From Gluconacetobacter sacchari (lineage in GTDB: Bacteria > Pseudomonadota > Alphaproteobacteria > Acetobacterales > Acetobacteraceae): DNA of 64,000 bases. Position 1 is the first letter of the stretch; every line of letters begins with the position of its first letter. The position numbers and the translations under genes were made by a program. Of the stretch, positions 16,945 to 25,345 are shown piece after piece. The stretch lies in contig NZ_JABEQJ010000013.1 of assembly GCF_014174255.1 (NCBI RefSeq), positions 1-64,000 on the forward strand, read 5' to 3'. A model generated the notes under the pieces. It did not search any database. It saw only the letters and a list, made by a program, of their open reading frames with translations, and was not told the origin of the DNA.

Positions 16945-17682
16945 TCATACGCCAGCCGCGGCCTGGTCCACCAGCCAGGTCAGGTCGCCTTCGGTGGTGA
17001 TGTGGCTGGCCGGTTCGACCGGATCGCCGGCGCGCACGCGGGCGAAGACCTGGCGCTTGCCCGCCCCGGCCAGCATGAAGACCACATGCCGGCTGGAATG
17101 AATGGCCGGATAAGTCAATGTCAGGCGCGTATGGGGCGCATCGTCCGGCACGCAGGTCGAGACCCAGAGCGTGCGTTCCTGCAACACCGGCTGGCGCGGG
17201 AAGAGCGACGCGGTATGGCCGTTATCGCCCAGCCCCAGCAGCACGACGTCGAACAACGGCCGGCCCGCCTGCAAATCCGTCGCGCCGTAGAGCGCCTGTA
17301 ATTCCGCCTGGTAGCGCGCGGCGGCCTGCACCGGGTCGCCCTCGGTGGGCATCGGATGCACCTGGGCGGGCGGAATGGCGATATGCGACAGCAGCGCCGC
17401 CTGCGTCATGGCATAGTTGCTGGCCGGATCGGACGGCGGCACGAACCGCTCGTCACCGAAGAACAGATGCGTGCGCGCCCACGGAAAGCGGGTGGCATAG
17501 TCCGCCGAGCCCAGGATTTCATACAGCCGCTTGGGCGTCGACCCGCCGGACAGCGCGACCACGAACGGCCCGTCCGTCTTGGCCAATGCCTGTTCGGTCA
17601 GCCATTCGGCCATATGGCGGGCGATCGCCTCGCCATCGGCCAGCACGACCACCTGGCCGCTCGTGACATCATGACCATCCAT
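16945..17682 (-). CDS. pgl: 6-phosphogluconolactonase (DevB/Pgl type)
   Basis: The protein hydrolyses 6-phosphogluconolactone to 6-phosphogluconate, the step after zwf. It has 245 residues. The DevB-type blocks are VVALSGGSTPKRLYEIL, HLFFGDERFVPPSDPASNY and LLGLGDNGHTASLFP. The ATG at 17682 overlaps the stop of the preceding HAD gene as TAATG, so it is translationally coupled to that phosphatase. Confidence 0.95.
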   Translation of the reverse strand: MDGHDVTSGQVVVLADGEAIARHMAEWLTEQALAKTDGPFVVALSGGSTPKRLYEILGSADYATRFPWARTHLFFGDERFVPPSDPASNYAMTQAALLSHIAIPPAQVHPMPTEGDPVQAAARYQAELQALYGATDLQAGRPLFDVVLLGLGDNGHTASLFPRQPVLQERTLWVSTCVPDDAPHTRLTLTYPAIHSSRHVVFMLAGAGKRQVFARVRAGDPVEPASHITTEGDLTWLVDQAAAGV

Positions 17683-18500
17683 TACGAATCCTCTCCGAGA
17701 ATATAACGCTCGATCCCCACCGCGAATCCTTCCTCCTCGGACGAGGTGGTGACGTGCGTGGCCTGCGCCTTGACCTCGTCCGACGCCTGGCCCATCGCGA
17801 TCGACAGGCCGCTGGGGCGGAACATCAGCACATCATTGGGCTGGTCGCCCAATGTCGCGATCCGCGCCGCCGGAATCCCCAACAGCCGCTCCAGCGCCGC
17901 CACCACCCCGCCCTTGTTGGCATCGTGATGGGTGACATCGACATAATAAGGCTGCGACCGCGCGGCGGAGGCCGCATCGCCCAGCGCCTGTTGCAGATCG
18001 TGCTCCACCCGCTTCATCAATTCCAGATCGTCGGAGACGCCGGTGATCTTGACCACCTGGTCCAGCGCGGCACCGACATCGGCCGCGACCTTGGGCGGGA
18101 ATTTCACCGTCCATTGCTCGCGCGCCACATGGGGGGCGTCTGCGTTGCCGACGATCCAGTCATTGCCGTTATAGACCCAGGGATCGACCTTGTGGTCGCG
18201 CAGGATCTCCAGCGTGCGGCGCGCCACCTCCGGCGTCAGCGTGTGGGATTCGATCACCGAATAATCCGGCCTGACGATCATGCCGCCATTGAAGCCGGCG
18301 ATCGGCTGGTCGATCCGCAGCGGATCGATCACCATCTTCATGCCCAGCGGCGGACGGCCGCTGGTGATGGTGAACAGGATGCCCCGCGCACGCAGCCGCT
18401 CCACGGCGCGGATCGCGCGCGGGGTCAGAATCTTCTCCCGCGTGACCAGGGTTCCGTCGACATCGGCCAACACCAGCCGGATCTGGTCGGCTGTACCCAT
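17682..18500 (-). CDS. Cof-type HAD-family sugar-phosphate phosphatase (copy 1)
   Basis: This is a 272-residue haloacid dehalogenase superfamily phosphatase of the Cof/YidA type. Motif I is LADVDGTLVT (nucleophile Asp). SGRPPLGM follows at motif II, and TLGDQPNDVLMF carries the motif IV metal aspartates. A large cap domain lies between. It probably dephosphorylates a sugar phosphate in this pathway; the substrate is unknown. GAGGGAA precedes the ATG at 18500. It is a paralogue of the gene at 18640-19482, separated from it by a repeat element. Confidence 0.9.
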   Translation of the reverse strand: MGTADQIRLVLADVDGTLVTREKILTPRAIRAVERLRARGILFTITSGRPPLGMKMVIDPLRIDQPIAGFNGGMIVRPDYSVIESHTLTPEVARRTLEILRDHKVDPWVYNGNDWIVGNADAPHVAREQWTVKFPPKVAADVGAALDQVVKITGVSDDLELMKRVEHDLQQALGDAASAARSQPYYVDVTHHDANKGGVVAALERLLGIPAARIATLGDQPNDVLMFRPSGLSIAMGQASDEVKAQATHVTTSSEEEGFAVGIERYILGEDS

Positions 18501-18527
18501 TTCCCTCGTCCTCCGTCTTCAGGGAAG

Positions 18528-18636
18528 GCCGGGCTCTGCCCGAACCCGGAAGGGGACGGTCGCCCCCTTCACCCCTGGTCGTTCAACTGGTTGCCAAAGG
18601 CGACCGCCCTTGGCGGGGTGCGGGGCGGCGCCCCGC
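18528..18636. repeat. GC-rich intergenic repeat, copy A
   Basis: The block contains GGCTCTGCCCGAACCCGG, then ACCCCTGG, then CCAAAGGCGACCGCCCTTGG followed by GCGGGG. The same ordered words recur near 31118, 34461 and 40798. The last palindromic word can form a stem. It separates the two HAD genes. Confidence 0.6.
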
Positions 18637-18639
18637 GAA

Positions 18640-19482
18640 TCAGGCGCGCGGGAGGACATGATCATGCATCGCCCGCGCCCAGCCGTCCTCGGTATTGGCA
18701 GCGGTCACGAAATGGGCGTGCGCCTTCACGACCTCGGGCGCGTTGCCCATCGCGATCGCGACACCGGCCTCGTCGAGCATCGGCACGTCGTTGTTCATGT
18801 CGCCGATGCACGCCACCTCGGCGATATCGACCCCCATCAGGCGCGCCAACTCCATGGCGGCATAGCCCTTGTTGGCCTGCGGATGGGTGATATCCAGGTA
18901 ATAATCCGACGAGCGATGCACGCTGGCACGTCCGGCCAGCAGGGTGCCCAGCCGCGCCTCGACCCGCGCCAGGAGCGGATAATCGTTCGACGCGCCCATG
19001 ATCTTGCCCACGTCATGGTAATGGCCGGAGAAATCGGGCACCACCACCGGGTCGGTCTGCACCGTCTGGCGCTCGCGCGCCACATAGGGGCCGTGCGGAT
19101 CGGTCAGCAGCCAGTCGCGGCCGATGAACAGCCAGGCGCTCACCTCGTCCTCGCGCAACGCCGTCACCGCCTCGCGCGTCGTGTCGGGCGCCAGCGAGCG
19201 TCGGGACAGGATGGTGCCGTCCGCCCGCGTCACCAGCCCGCCATTCAGCCCGGCATAAGGCGTGTCGTTTTCCAGCGGCCCGAGGAACATCTCCATCCCG
19301 CGCGGCGCGCGGCTGCTGACCAGGCACAGCGCGATGCCCGCCGCGCGCAATGCCCGCGCCGCGTCGAGCGTCGCGGGCGTAAGGTGCTTGTCGGGCGTGA
19401 CCAGCGTGCCGTCGATGTCCGAGACCACCAGCCGGACACGCCCGGACGGGCCGGGACGATCGGTCGATCCGGGCGCGCTCAT
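18640..19482 (-). CDS. Cof-type HAD-family sugar-phosphate phosphatase (copy 2)
   Basis: This 280-residue HAD phosphatase is clearly related to copy 1. Motif I is [16 protein letters not shown], motif [10 protein letters not shown], and motif [18 protein letters not shown]. The shared blocks [18 protein letters not shown] and [26 protein letters not shown] show an old tandem duplication. The ATG at 19482 overlaps the zwf stop (ATGA), so it is translated with glucose-6-phosphate dehydrogenase. The substrate is unknown; a sugar phosphate of the pathway is likely. Confidence 0.9.
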   Translation of the reverse strand: MSAPGSTDRPGPSGRVRLVVSDIDGTLVTPDKHLTPATLDAARALRAAGIALCLVSSRAPRGMEMFLGPLENDTPYAGLNGGLVTRADGTILSRRSLAPDTTREAVTALREDEVSAWLFIGRDWLLTDPHGPYVARERQTVQTDPVVVPDFSGHYHDVGKIMGASNDYPLLARVEARLGTLLAGRASVHRSSDYYLDITHPQANKGYAAMELARLMGVDIAEVACIGDMNNDVPMLDEAGVAIAMGNAPEVVKAHAHFVTAANTEDGWARAMHDHVLPRA

Positions 19483-21011
19483 TTACCCAGCGCCAGCCAG
19501 TGGCGACCGTCGCGGGCCAGCAGCGCATCGGCCTCCACAGGGCCGGAGGAGCCCGCGGCATAGGCGCAGAGCGGCGCCGCCCCCACCCGCGCGCTCCAGT
19601 CCAGCGCCGGCTGTACGACCTGCCAGCCAGCTTCGATATTGTCGGCGCGCTGGAACAGGGTCGCATCGCCGATCAGGCAATCATAGATCAGCGTCTCGTA
19701 GCCGGTGCTGGGCCCGTCGCTGAACCATTCGGAATAATCGAACTTCATCCGCACGCCGCCCAGCCGCACGGTCGGGCCCGGCACCTTGGCGCCGAATTGC
19801 AGGGTCACGCCTTCGGTCGGCTGGATATGCATGGTCATGATATTGGGCGTCAGCCGCTCGACCGGCGTGTCGCGGAACAGCGCGTAGGGCGCATGGCGGA
19901 AATGGATCGCGATCTCGGTCCGGCGTTCCGCCAGACGCTTGCCGGTGCGCAGGTAGAACGGCACCCCCGCCCAGCGCCAGTTATCGACCGCCAGTTTCAT
20001 CGCCACATAGGTTTCGGTCTGCGAATCCGGCGCCACGTCGGGCTCGTCGCGATAGGCGGGCACGTCTTCGCCGCCCAGCATGCCGGCAACATACTGGCCG
20101 CGCACCATGTCGTCGGCCCCCACGCAATGCGCGGCCTTCAGCACCTTGGATTTCTCGTCGCGCACCGCGTCGGCGTCGAAGGAAACCGGGGCTTCCATCG
20201 CCGTCATGGCCAGGAGCTGCATCAGATGGTTGGGCACCATGTCGCGCAGGGCGCCCGTGCCCTCGTAGAAGCGGCCGCGCCGCTCCACCCCCACGGTCTC
20301 GGCCGCCGTGATCTGGACGTGGTCGATATTCTGCCGATTCCACAGCGGCTCGAAGAACCCGTTGGAAAAGCGCAGCGCCAGGATGTTCTGGACCGTTTCC
20401 TTGCCCAGGTAATGGTCGATCCGATAGATCTGCCGCTCGCGCAGCACGCCCAGCAGGTGGCGATTGAGTTCCTTCGCGGAGTGAAGGTCGTGGCCGAAAG
20501 GCTTTTCGACGATCACACGACGGAACGAGCCGTCGGTTTCCACGACCAGCCCGGACTCGCCCAGCCGGTCGCTGATGGACCCGAAGAAGCGGGCCGCGAC
20601 GGCCAGATAGAACACGGCATTGCCCGACCCGATCCGCTCGCCCAGGCTGGCGAAGGTCGATGCCTCGTCGAACGATCCGCGCAGGTAGGAAATCCGGCTC
20701 GACAGCCAGGCCCAGATATCCGGACGCAGCGTGGTGGCGGCCGTGCCGCGCCGCGCCACGAACTCCTGCAACGCCTCGTGGAACTGCGCGCGCAGCACGT
20801 CGTCGGACAGATCCGCCCAGTCCACGGCCACGATCGAGAATGCGTCATCCAGCAGTCCGGCGCAGGCCAGATTGTAGATGGCAGGCACCAGCAGCCGCTT
20901 CGTCAGGTCACCGCCGCCGCCGAAAATGACGAAGGCGCATGGTGGCGCGCGCCGTGGCGGATGGCTGCTCCCTTCGACCTCGGAGGACGCGGACGCGATG
21001 ATTCCATCCAT
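19479..21011 (-). CDS. zwf: glucose-6-phosphate 1-dehydrogenase
   Basis: The protein oxidises glucose 6-phosphate to 6-phosphogluconolactone with NAD(P)+. It has 510 residues, a normal length. The N-terminal nucleotide-binding loop is [12 protein letters not shown] and the active-site signature is [24 protein letters not shown] is also present. AGGGA lies ten bases before the ATG at 21011. The gene follows gnd on the same strand after a 240-base spacer with a long palindrome, and overlaps the downstream HAD gene. Confidence 0.97.
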   Translation of the reverse strand: MDGIIASASSEVEGSSHPPRRAPPCAFVIFGGGGDLTKRLLVPAIYNLACAGLLDDAFSIVAVDWADLSDDVLRAQFHEALQEFVARRGTAATTLRPDIWAWLSSRISYLRGSFDEASTFASLGERIGSGNAVFYLAVAARFFGSISDRLGESGLVVETDGSFRRVIVEKPFGHDLHSAKELNRHLLGVLRERQIYRIDHYLGKETVQNILALRFSNGFFEPLWNRQNIDHVQITAAETVGVERRGRFYEGTGALRDMVPNHLMQLLAMTAMEAPVSFDADAVRDEKSKVLKAAHCVGADDMVRGQYVAGMLGGEDVPAYRDEPDVAPDSQTETYVAMKLAVDNWRWAGVPFYLRTGKRLAERRTEIAIHFRHAPYALFRDTPVERLTPNIMTMHIQPTEGVTLQFGAKVPGPTVRLGGVRMKFDYSEWFSDGPSTGYETLIYDCLIGDATLFQRADNIEAGWQVVQPALDWSARVGAAPLCAYAAGSSGPVEADALLARDGRHWLALGK

Positions 21012-21196
21012 GTGGGACGTTTCCCTGTATTGTTTCCATCCGGTGTTGTGGGCATCGAGAGGTCGTTCCGAGGCATCGGCGGAAAACGCATGAACGAATC
21101 AGAGCTTTCCGGTTCTTTTTTTCAAAAAGGTTCAAAAAGGAACGAAGGTCGGCCGCCTCTTCATCATTGGCCCGCAACACGATCACGCTTTCGATA

Positions 21197-21226
21197 CGTG
21201 CCTGTGGAATGCATTCCACAGGCACG
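21197..21226. repeat. 30-base perfect palindrome between gnd and zwf
   Basis: CGTGCCTGTGGAATG is followed without a gap by its exact reverse complement. It lies 26 bases beyond the gnd stop and about 186 bases before the zwf start. No T-run follows on either strand, so it is not a classical terminator. It could be an operator or an RNA processing/termination hairpin. Nearby (21118-21142) is a direct repeat of TTCAAAAAGG. Confidence 0.6.
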
Positions 21227-21251
21227 ACTTTACCGTCTTTGACGCAATAGC

Positions 21252-22247
21252 TTACTTTTTCTCGACATGCCCGCCGAAGCCGAAGCGCATGGCGGAGAGG
21301 ATCTTCTCGGCGTAATTGTTGCCGGTGCGCGAGCGGAAGCGCGTGAACAGCGAGGCGGTGATGACCGGCGCCGGCACCGATTCCTCGATCGCGGCCTCCA
21401 GCGTCCAGCGGCCTTCGCCGGAATCCGCGACCTCGCCGGTGAATTCGGACAGCGAGGCGTTCTTGGCCAGGGCTTCCGCCGTCAGGTCCAGCAGCCAGGA
21501 CGAGACCACGCTGCCACGACGCCAGACTTCGGCGATGTCGGCCATGTTCAGGTCGAAGCGCTGGTCCTCGGGCAGGAGCGGCGCGTTCTTGCTCTTCATG
21601 ATGTCGAAGCCTTCCGCGAAGGCCTGCATCATGCCGTATTCGATGCCGTTATGGACCATCTTCACGAAATGGCCGGAACCGGCGGGGCCGCAATGCAGGT
21701 AGCCCTTCTCGGCGCGGGGGTCGAGGCCCGGCTTGTCGCGATCGGGCGTGGGGGCCACGTCGCCCTTGCCCGGCGCCAGAGCATCCAGGATCGGGTCGAT
21801 ATGGTCGGCCGAGTCCTTGGTGCCGCCGTACATCATGCAGTAGCCGCGCTCCAGGCCCCACACGCCGCCGGACGTGCCGACATCGATATAATGGATGCCC
21901 TTTTCCGCAAGCTGGGCGGCGCGGCGGATATCGTCCTTGTAATAGGTGTTGCCGCCGTCGATCAGGATATCGTCACGGCCCAGCAGGCCCGACAGTTCCT
22001 GCACCGCCGCCTCGGTGATCTCGCCGGCCGGCAGCATCAACCAGACGATCTTGCGCGCCGCCGTCAGCTTGCCCACCAGGTCGGCCACACTGTCGGCGGC
22101 GACGCCGCGCCCGCCCTCGGTCCGGTCGCGGACCTTGCCCACCGTGGCGGGGTCGCGATCGAACAGGACCACGTCATGCCCGTGGCGCGACAGGCGGACG
22201 GCGATGTTGCCGCCCATGCGACCCAGGCCAATGATGCCGATTTGCAT
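21252..22247 (-). CDS. gnd: 6-phosphogluconate dehydrogenase, decarboxylating (short type)
   Basis: The protein converts 6-phosphogluconate to ribulose 5-phosphate and CO2. At 331 residues it is the short YqeC-like type rather than the 470-residue enterobacterial form. The cofactor loop [13 protein letters not shown] is at the N-terminus, followed by [16 protein letters not shown]. The catalytic block is [17 protein letters not shown], which holds the substrate Lys and Asn. The ATG at 22247 begins the Rossmann fold exactly; the 13 extra upstream codons are not conserved-looking. Confidence 0.95.
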   Translation of the reverse strand: MQIGIIGLGRMGGNIAVRLSRHGHDVVLFDRDPATVGKVRDRTEGGRGVAADSVADLVGKLTAARKIVWLMLPAGEITEAAVQELSGLLGRDDILIDGGNTYYKDDIRRAAQLAEKGIHYIDVGTSGGVWGLERGYCMMYGGTKDSADHIDPILDALAPGKGDVAPTPDRDKPGLDPRAEKGYLHCGPAGSGHFVKMVHNGIEYGMMQAFAEGFDIMKSKNAPLLPEDQRFDLNMADIAEVWRRGSVVSSWLLDLTAEALAKNASLSEFTGEVADSGEGRWTLEAAIEESVPAPVITASLFTRFRSRTGNNYAEKILSAMRFGFGGHVEKK

Positions 22248-22294
22248 ATTCGTTCCATCTCCATGGCGCGGCACGGTGCCGCGCATAAGCCAGC

Positions 22295-22350
22295 CCCCCG
22301 GACGATTCTTTCATGAAACCGGGGGTGCCCCGCCCGCGTGCGGGCGGGGC
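22295..22350 (-). terminator. two stem-loops downstream of tal-pgi
   Basis: An 11-base GC-only arm at 22327-22337 pairs with 22340-22350. A second stem pairs CCCCCGG (22295-22301) with CCGGGGG (22319-22325). They begin 10 bases beyond the tal-pgi stop and precede gnd. They could stop or pause minus-strand transcription and so reduce gnd/zwf expression relative to tal-pgi. Confidence 0.5.
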
Positions 22351-22359
22351 CGTCCAGAT

Positions 22360-25227
22360 TCAGAGGGCGGCGGCGATCGCCTGACCCAGTGCCCGCAGGC
22401 CCGATGCCAGATCGCCGGTGATGTGTACCCGCAGCGCGCGCCGGCCGCGTTCGGCCAGCACGTCGAAATCACCCCGCGCCTGCGCGGCCTTGACCACGCC
22501 GAACGTGTATTTCTCGCCCGGTACCGGCAGGTCGGCGACATCGTCCGTCGTGATCTGCAAGAACACGCCGCTGTCGGGGCCGCCCTTGTAGGCCTGGCCG
22601 GTCGAATGCAGGAAGCGCGGCCCGAATTCGGCCGCCGTCGCCACTTTCAGCGCGTCGCGAATAGCCAGGCGGGTGGCCTGGATCCAGGCGATGGTCGCCT
22701 CGTCGCGTTCGACATAGGCCAGCAGCCCGACATAATCGCCCGCCTTCACCCGGCCGAAATGGGCCTTCAGGATCTCCGCCGTCGAACCGCCCTTCAGCGC
22801 CGCCGCGTTGGTCGGGTCGGCGAAGAAGGAAAAGGCACCGTCGGTCGCGAACGGCGTTTCCGCCGGCAGGGTGCCCGTTTCGTTGTAGGCGGTCGTCAGC
22901 TTCTTGGTTTCGATCTTCGAGGCCTCGACATCCGGCTGGTCGAAGGGATCGATCCCCAGGATCGCGCCCGCGACGGCGGTGGCGAATTCCCAATGGAAGA
23001 ATTCCTGCGCGATCTGGAGCGGATGGTGCAGCGTGATCGTCACCACCGGCTCGCCGGCCGCGACCAGGGCGCGGATCGCCTCGTCCTGCTCGGCATCGGG
23101 CTTCGATGCCAGGCGCAGATAGGCGAAGACGCGATCCTTGCCGTACAGCGCGGGCGCGCCGAGCGTTTCCTGGTCGATCGGGACCAGACCCTTGCCGATC
23201 TTGCCCGTCGATTCCGCGATCAACTGCTCCAGCCAGGCGCCCAGATCGTAGATGCCGGGCGAGGCGACGATCGTGACCTTGTCCCGCCCGAACTGCGTCG
23301 CCGCGACACCCAGCACGGTGCCCAGCAGCACGCCCGGATTGAGCGTGGGCGGCACCGAGGCGGCGGAGGCGCGCACGCCATGCAGCGCGCTGTCCAGGAA
23401 GGGCTTCAACGGCACGCCGGAGGCGGCGGCCGGGACGATGCCGAAATTCGACAGGACCGAATAACGGCCGCCGATTTCCTTCTCGCCGTAGAAGATCTTC
23501 CAGAACCCGTCCTGCTTCGCGACCTCTTCCATGTGCGAGCCCGGATCGGTCACCGCCACGAAATGGCTGCCCACCTTGTCGCCCAGCACCTTCTTCGCGG
23601 CTTCGAAGAAATAGGCCTTGAGGATGTTCGGCTCCAGCGTGCCGCCCGATTTGGACGAGACGATGAACAGGGTCTTCGCGAGGTCGATCTTGTTCTCGAA
23701 GGCGCGAACCTGCTGCGGATCGGTGCTGTCGAGCACGTAGAGATGCCCGAAGCCCTCATGCTTGCCGAAGGTCTCGGCCAGCACTTCCGGCCCGAGGCTC
23801 GATCCGCCCATGCCCAGCAGCAGGATGTCCTTGAAGCCCCTTGCCTTCACGTCGGCCTGGAAGGCTTCCAGCGCCGGCAAGTCGGCCAGGCGGTCATCGA
23901 CGATGCCGAGCCATTTCAGCCATTTGGCCTCGTCCTTGCCGGTCCATACCGTGGCGTCGCGCGCCCAGATGCGGCGCACGGTGCCGTCCTTGCGCCAGGA
24001 TTCCAGGCTGGCCTTCACCGCCGCGTCGATCTCGGCCGGCAGGTCCAGCTTCGTTGCCGTCAGCTTGTCGCCCAGCAGGGCGTTCTGCTTGCCGGCCACC
24101 GAGCCCAGCAGGTCGTCGAACGCATCGGCGAAGGACGAGACGCCCTCGTCGACCAGCGTCGCCGTCACGCCGGCCAGGCCCAGCCCCAGCCGCTCGGCCT
24201 CGGCCAGCACATGGCGCGCGCCCTCGACATCCTCGGTCAGCGAGGCGCGGACCTTGCCGTGGTCGCGAAAGGCGTCGAACGTCGCGGGCGGGATGGTGTT
24301 GACCGTCTCGGGCCCGATCAGTTCCTCGACATACAGCACGTCGCTGTAGGCCTTGTCCTTGGTGCCGGTGCTGGCCCACAGCAGGCGCTGGGTCTGCGCG
24401 CCCAGGGCCGCCAGCTTCTGCCAGCGCTCGGACTTCGTCACCTCCTGCCAGTGCAGATAGGCCATCTTGGCATTGGCGATCGCCACCTTGCCGCGCAGGA
24501 CCTTCAGCGTCTCGGCGTCCTTGTCGCCGGCCGCCACGCGCTGGTCGATCGCCTTGTCGATCTTGCCGTCGATGCGGCTGACGAAGAAGGAGGCGACGCT
24601 GGCGATGCCGGACACCGGCAGGCCCTTGGCGTGACGGTCTTCCAGGCCCGCGATATAGGCTTCCAGCACCGCCTTGTAGGCGTCGAGCGAGAACAGCAGG
24701 GTAACGTTGATGTTCAGCCCGTCGGCGATCACGGTGCGCACCGCCGGCGCGCCCTCGTCGGTGCCGGGGATCTTGATCATCAGGTTGCGGGCATCGACCG
24801 CCTTCCACAGGCGTCGCGCCTCGTCGACCGTGCCGTGCGTGTCGCGGGCCAGATAGGGCGAGACTTCGAGACTGACATAGCCGTCCAGCCCCTTGGTCTC
24901 CTCATAGACCGGATACAGTACCTTGGCCGCGGCCTTGATGTCGTCGATGGCCATGGTCTCGTACAAGGTGCCGGCATCGACGATGCGATGGGCGAGAATG
25001 TCCTTGTATTGCGGATCGTAATCCGTGCCCTGGCCCATGGCCTTCTGGAAGATGGCGGGGTTGGAGGTCACGCCCTTCAGCCCGTCCTCGTCCACCAGCT
25101 TCTTCAGGCTGCCATTTTCGGTGTACGACCGTTGGATGAAATCCAGCCAGGGAGACTGGCCGAACGATTCAAGCGCCTTCAGCGGATTGGCGCTGCCCTG
25201 CACACCCGCCTTTTGTACGACGTTCAT
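22360..25227 (-). CDS. tal-pgi: bifunctional transaldolase / glucose-6-phosphate isomerase
   Basis: This 955-residue fusion protein joins two sugar-phosphate enzymes. Residues 1 to about 370 are a transaldolase with the Schiff-base Lys152 in MIKIPGTDEGA and GVTSNPAIF near 52-60. Residues about 385-955 are a glucose-6-phosphate isomerase, with LLGMGGSSLGPEVLAE and SSKSGGTLEPN binding the sugar phosphate. Such Tal-Pgi fusions are known in acetic acid bacteria, where they support the pentose cycle. AAAAAGGAG precedes the ATG at 25227. It follows tkt on the same strand across a strong hairpin. Confidence 0.97.
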   Translation of the reverse strand: MNVVQKAGVQGSANPLKALESFGQSPWLDFIQRSYTENGSLKKLVDEDGLKGVTSNPAIFQKAMGQGTDYDPQYKDILAHRIVDAGTLYETMAIDDIKAAAKVLYPVYEETKGLDGYVSLEVSPYLARDTHGTVDEARRLWKAVDARNLMIKIPGTDEGAPAVRTVIADGLNINVTLLFSLDAYKAVLEAYIAGLEDRHAKGLPVSGIASVASFFVSRIDGKIDKAIDQRVAAGDKDAETLKVLRGKVAIANAKMAYLHWQEVTKSERWQKLAALGAQTQRLLWASTGTKDKAYSDVLYVEELIGPETVNTIPPATFDAFRDHGKVRASLTEDVEGARHVLAEAERLGLGLAGVTATLVDEGVSSFADAFDDLLGSVAGKQNALLGDKLTATKLDLPAEIDAAVKASLESWRKDGTVRRIWARDATVWTGKDEAKWLKWLGIVDDRLADLPALEAFQADVKARGFKDILLLGMGGSSLGPEVLAETFGKHEGFGHLYVLDSTDPQQVRAFENKIDLAKTLFIVSSKSGGTLEPNILKAYFFEAAKKVLGDKVGSHFVAVTDPGSHMEEVAKQDGFWKIFYGEKEIGGRYSVLSNFGIVPAAASGVPLKPFLDSALHGVRASAASVPPTLNPGVLLGTVLGVAATQFGRDKVTIVASPGIYDLGAWLEQLIAESTGKIGKGLVPIDQETLGAPALYGKDRVFAYLRLASKPDAEQDEAIRALVAAGEPVVTITLHHPLQIAQEFFHWEFATAVAGAILGIDPFDQPDVEASKIETKKLTTAYNETGTLPAETPFATDGAFSFFADPTNAAALKGGSTAEILKAHFGRVKAGDYVGLLAYVERDEATIAWIQATRLAIRDALKVATAAEFGPRFLHSTGQAYKGGPDSGVFLQITTDDVADLPVPGEKYTFGVVKAAQARGDFDVLAERGRRALRVHITGDLASGLRALGQAIAAAL

Positions 25228-25249
25228 GGTGTTGCTCCTTTTTCATGGC

Positions 25250-25280
25250 GGGGCTGGCCGGCATCGGGCCGGCCAGCCCC
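25250..25280 (-). terminator. 13-base-pair hairpin between tkt and tal-pgi
   Basis: The arms 25250-25262 and 25268-25280 are perfect complements, almost all G and C, with a 5-base loop. The stem lies just upstream of the tal-pgi ribosome-binding site (25236-25243). No T-run follows, so partial attenuation or mRNA stabilisation is as likely as termination. Confidence 0.5.
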
Positions 25281-25345
25281 GTCTCTTTCCGATCAATCCG
25301 GGCCGGACCGCCCCTTCGCCAGGCGGAGGGAGCGGCCACGGGTGA

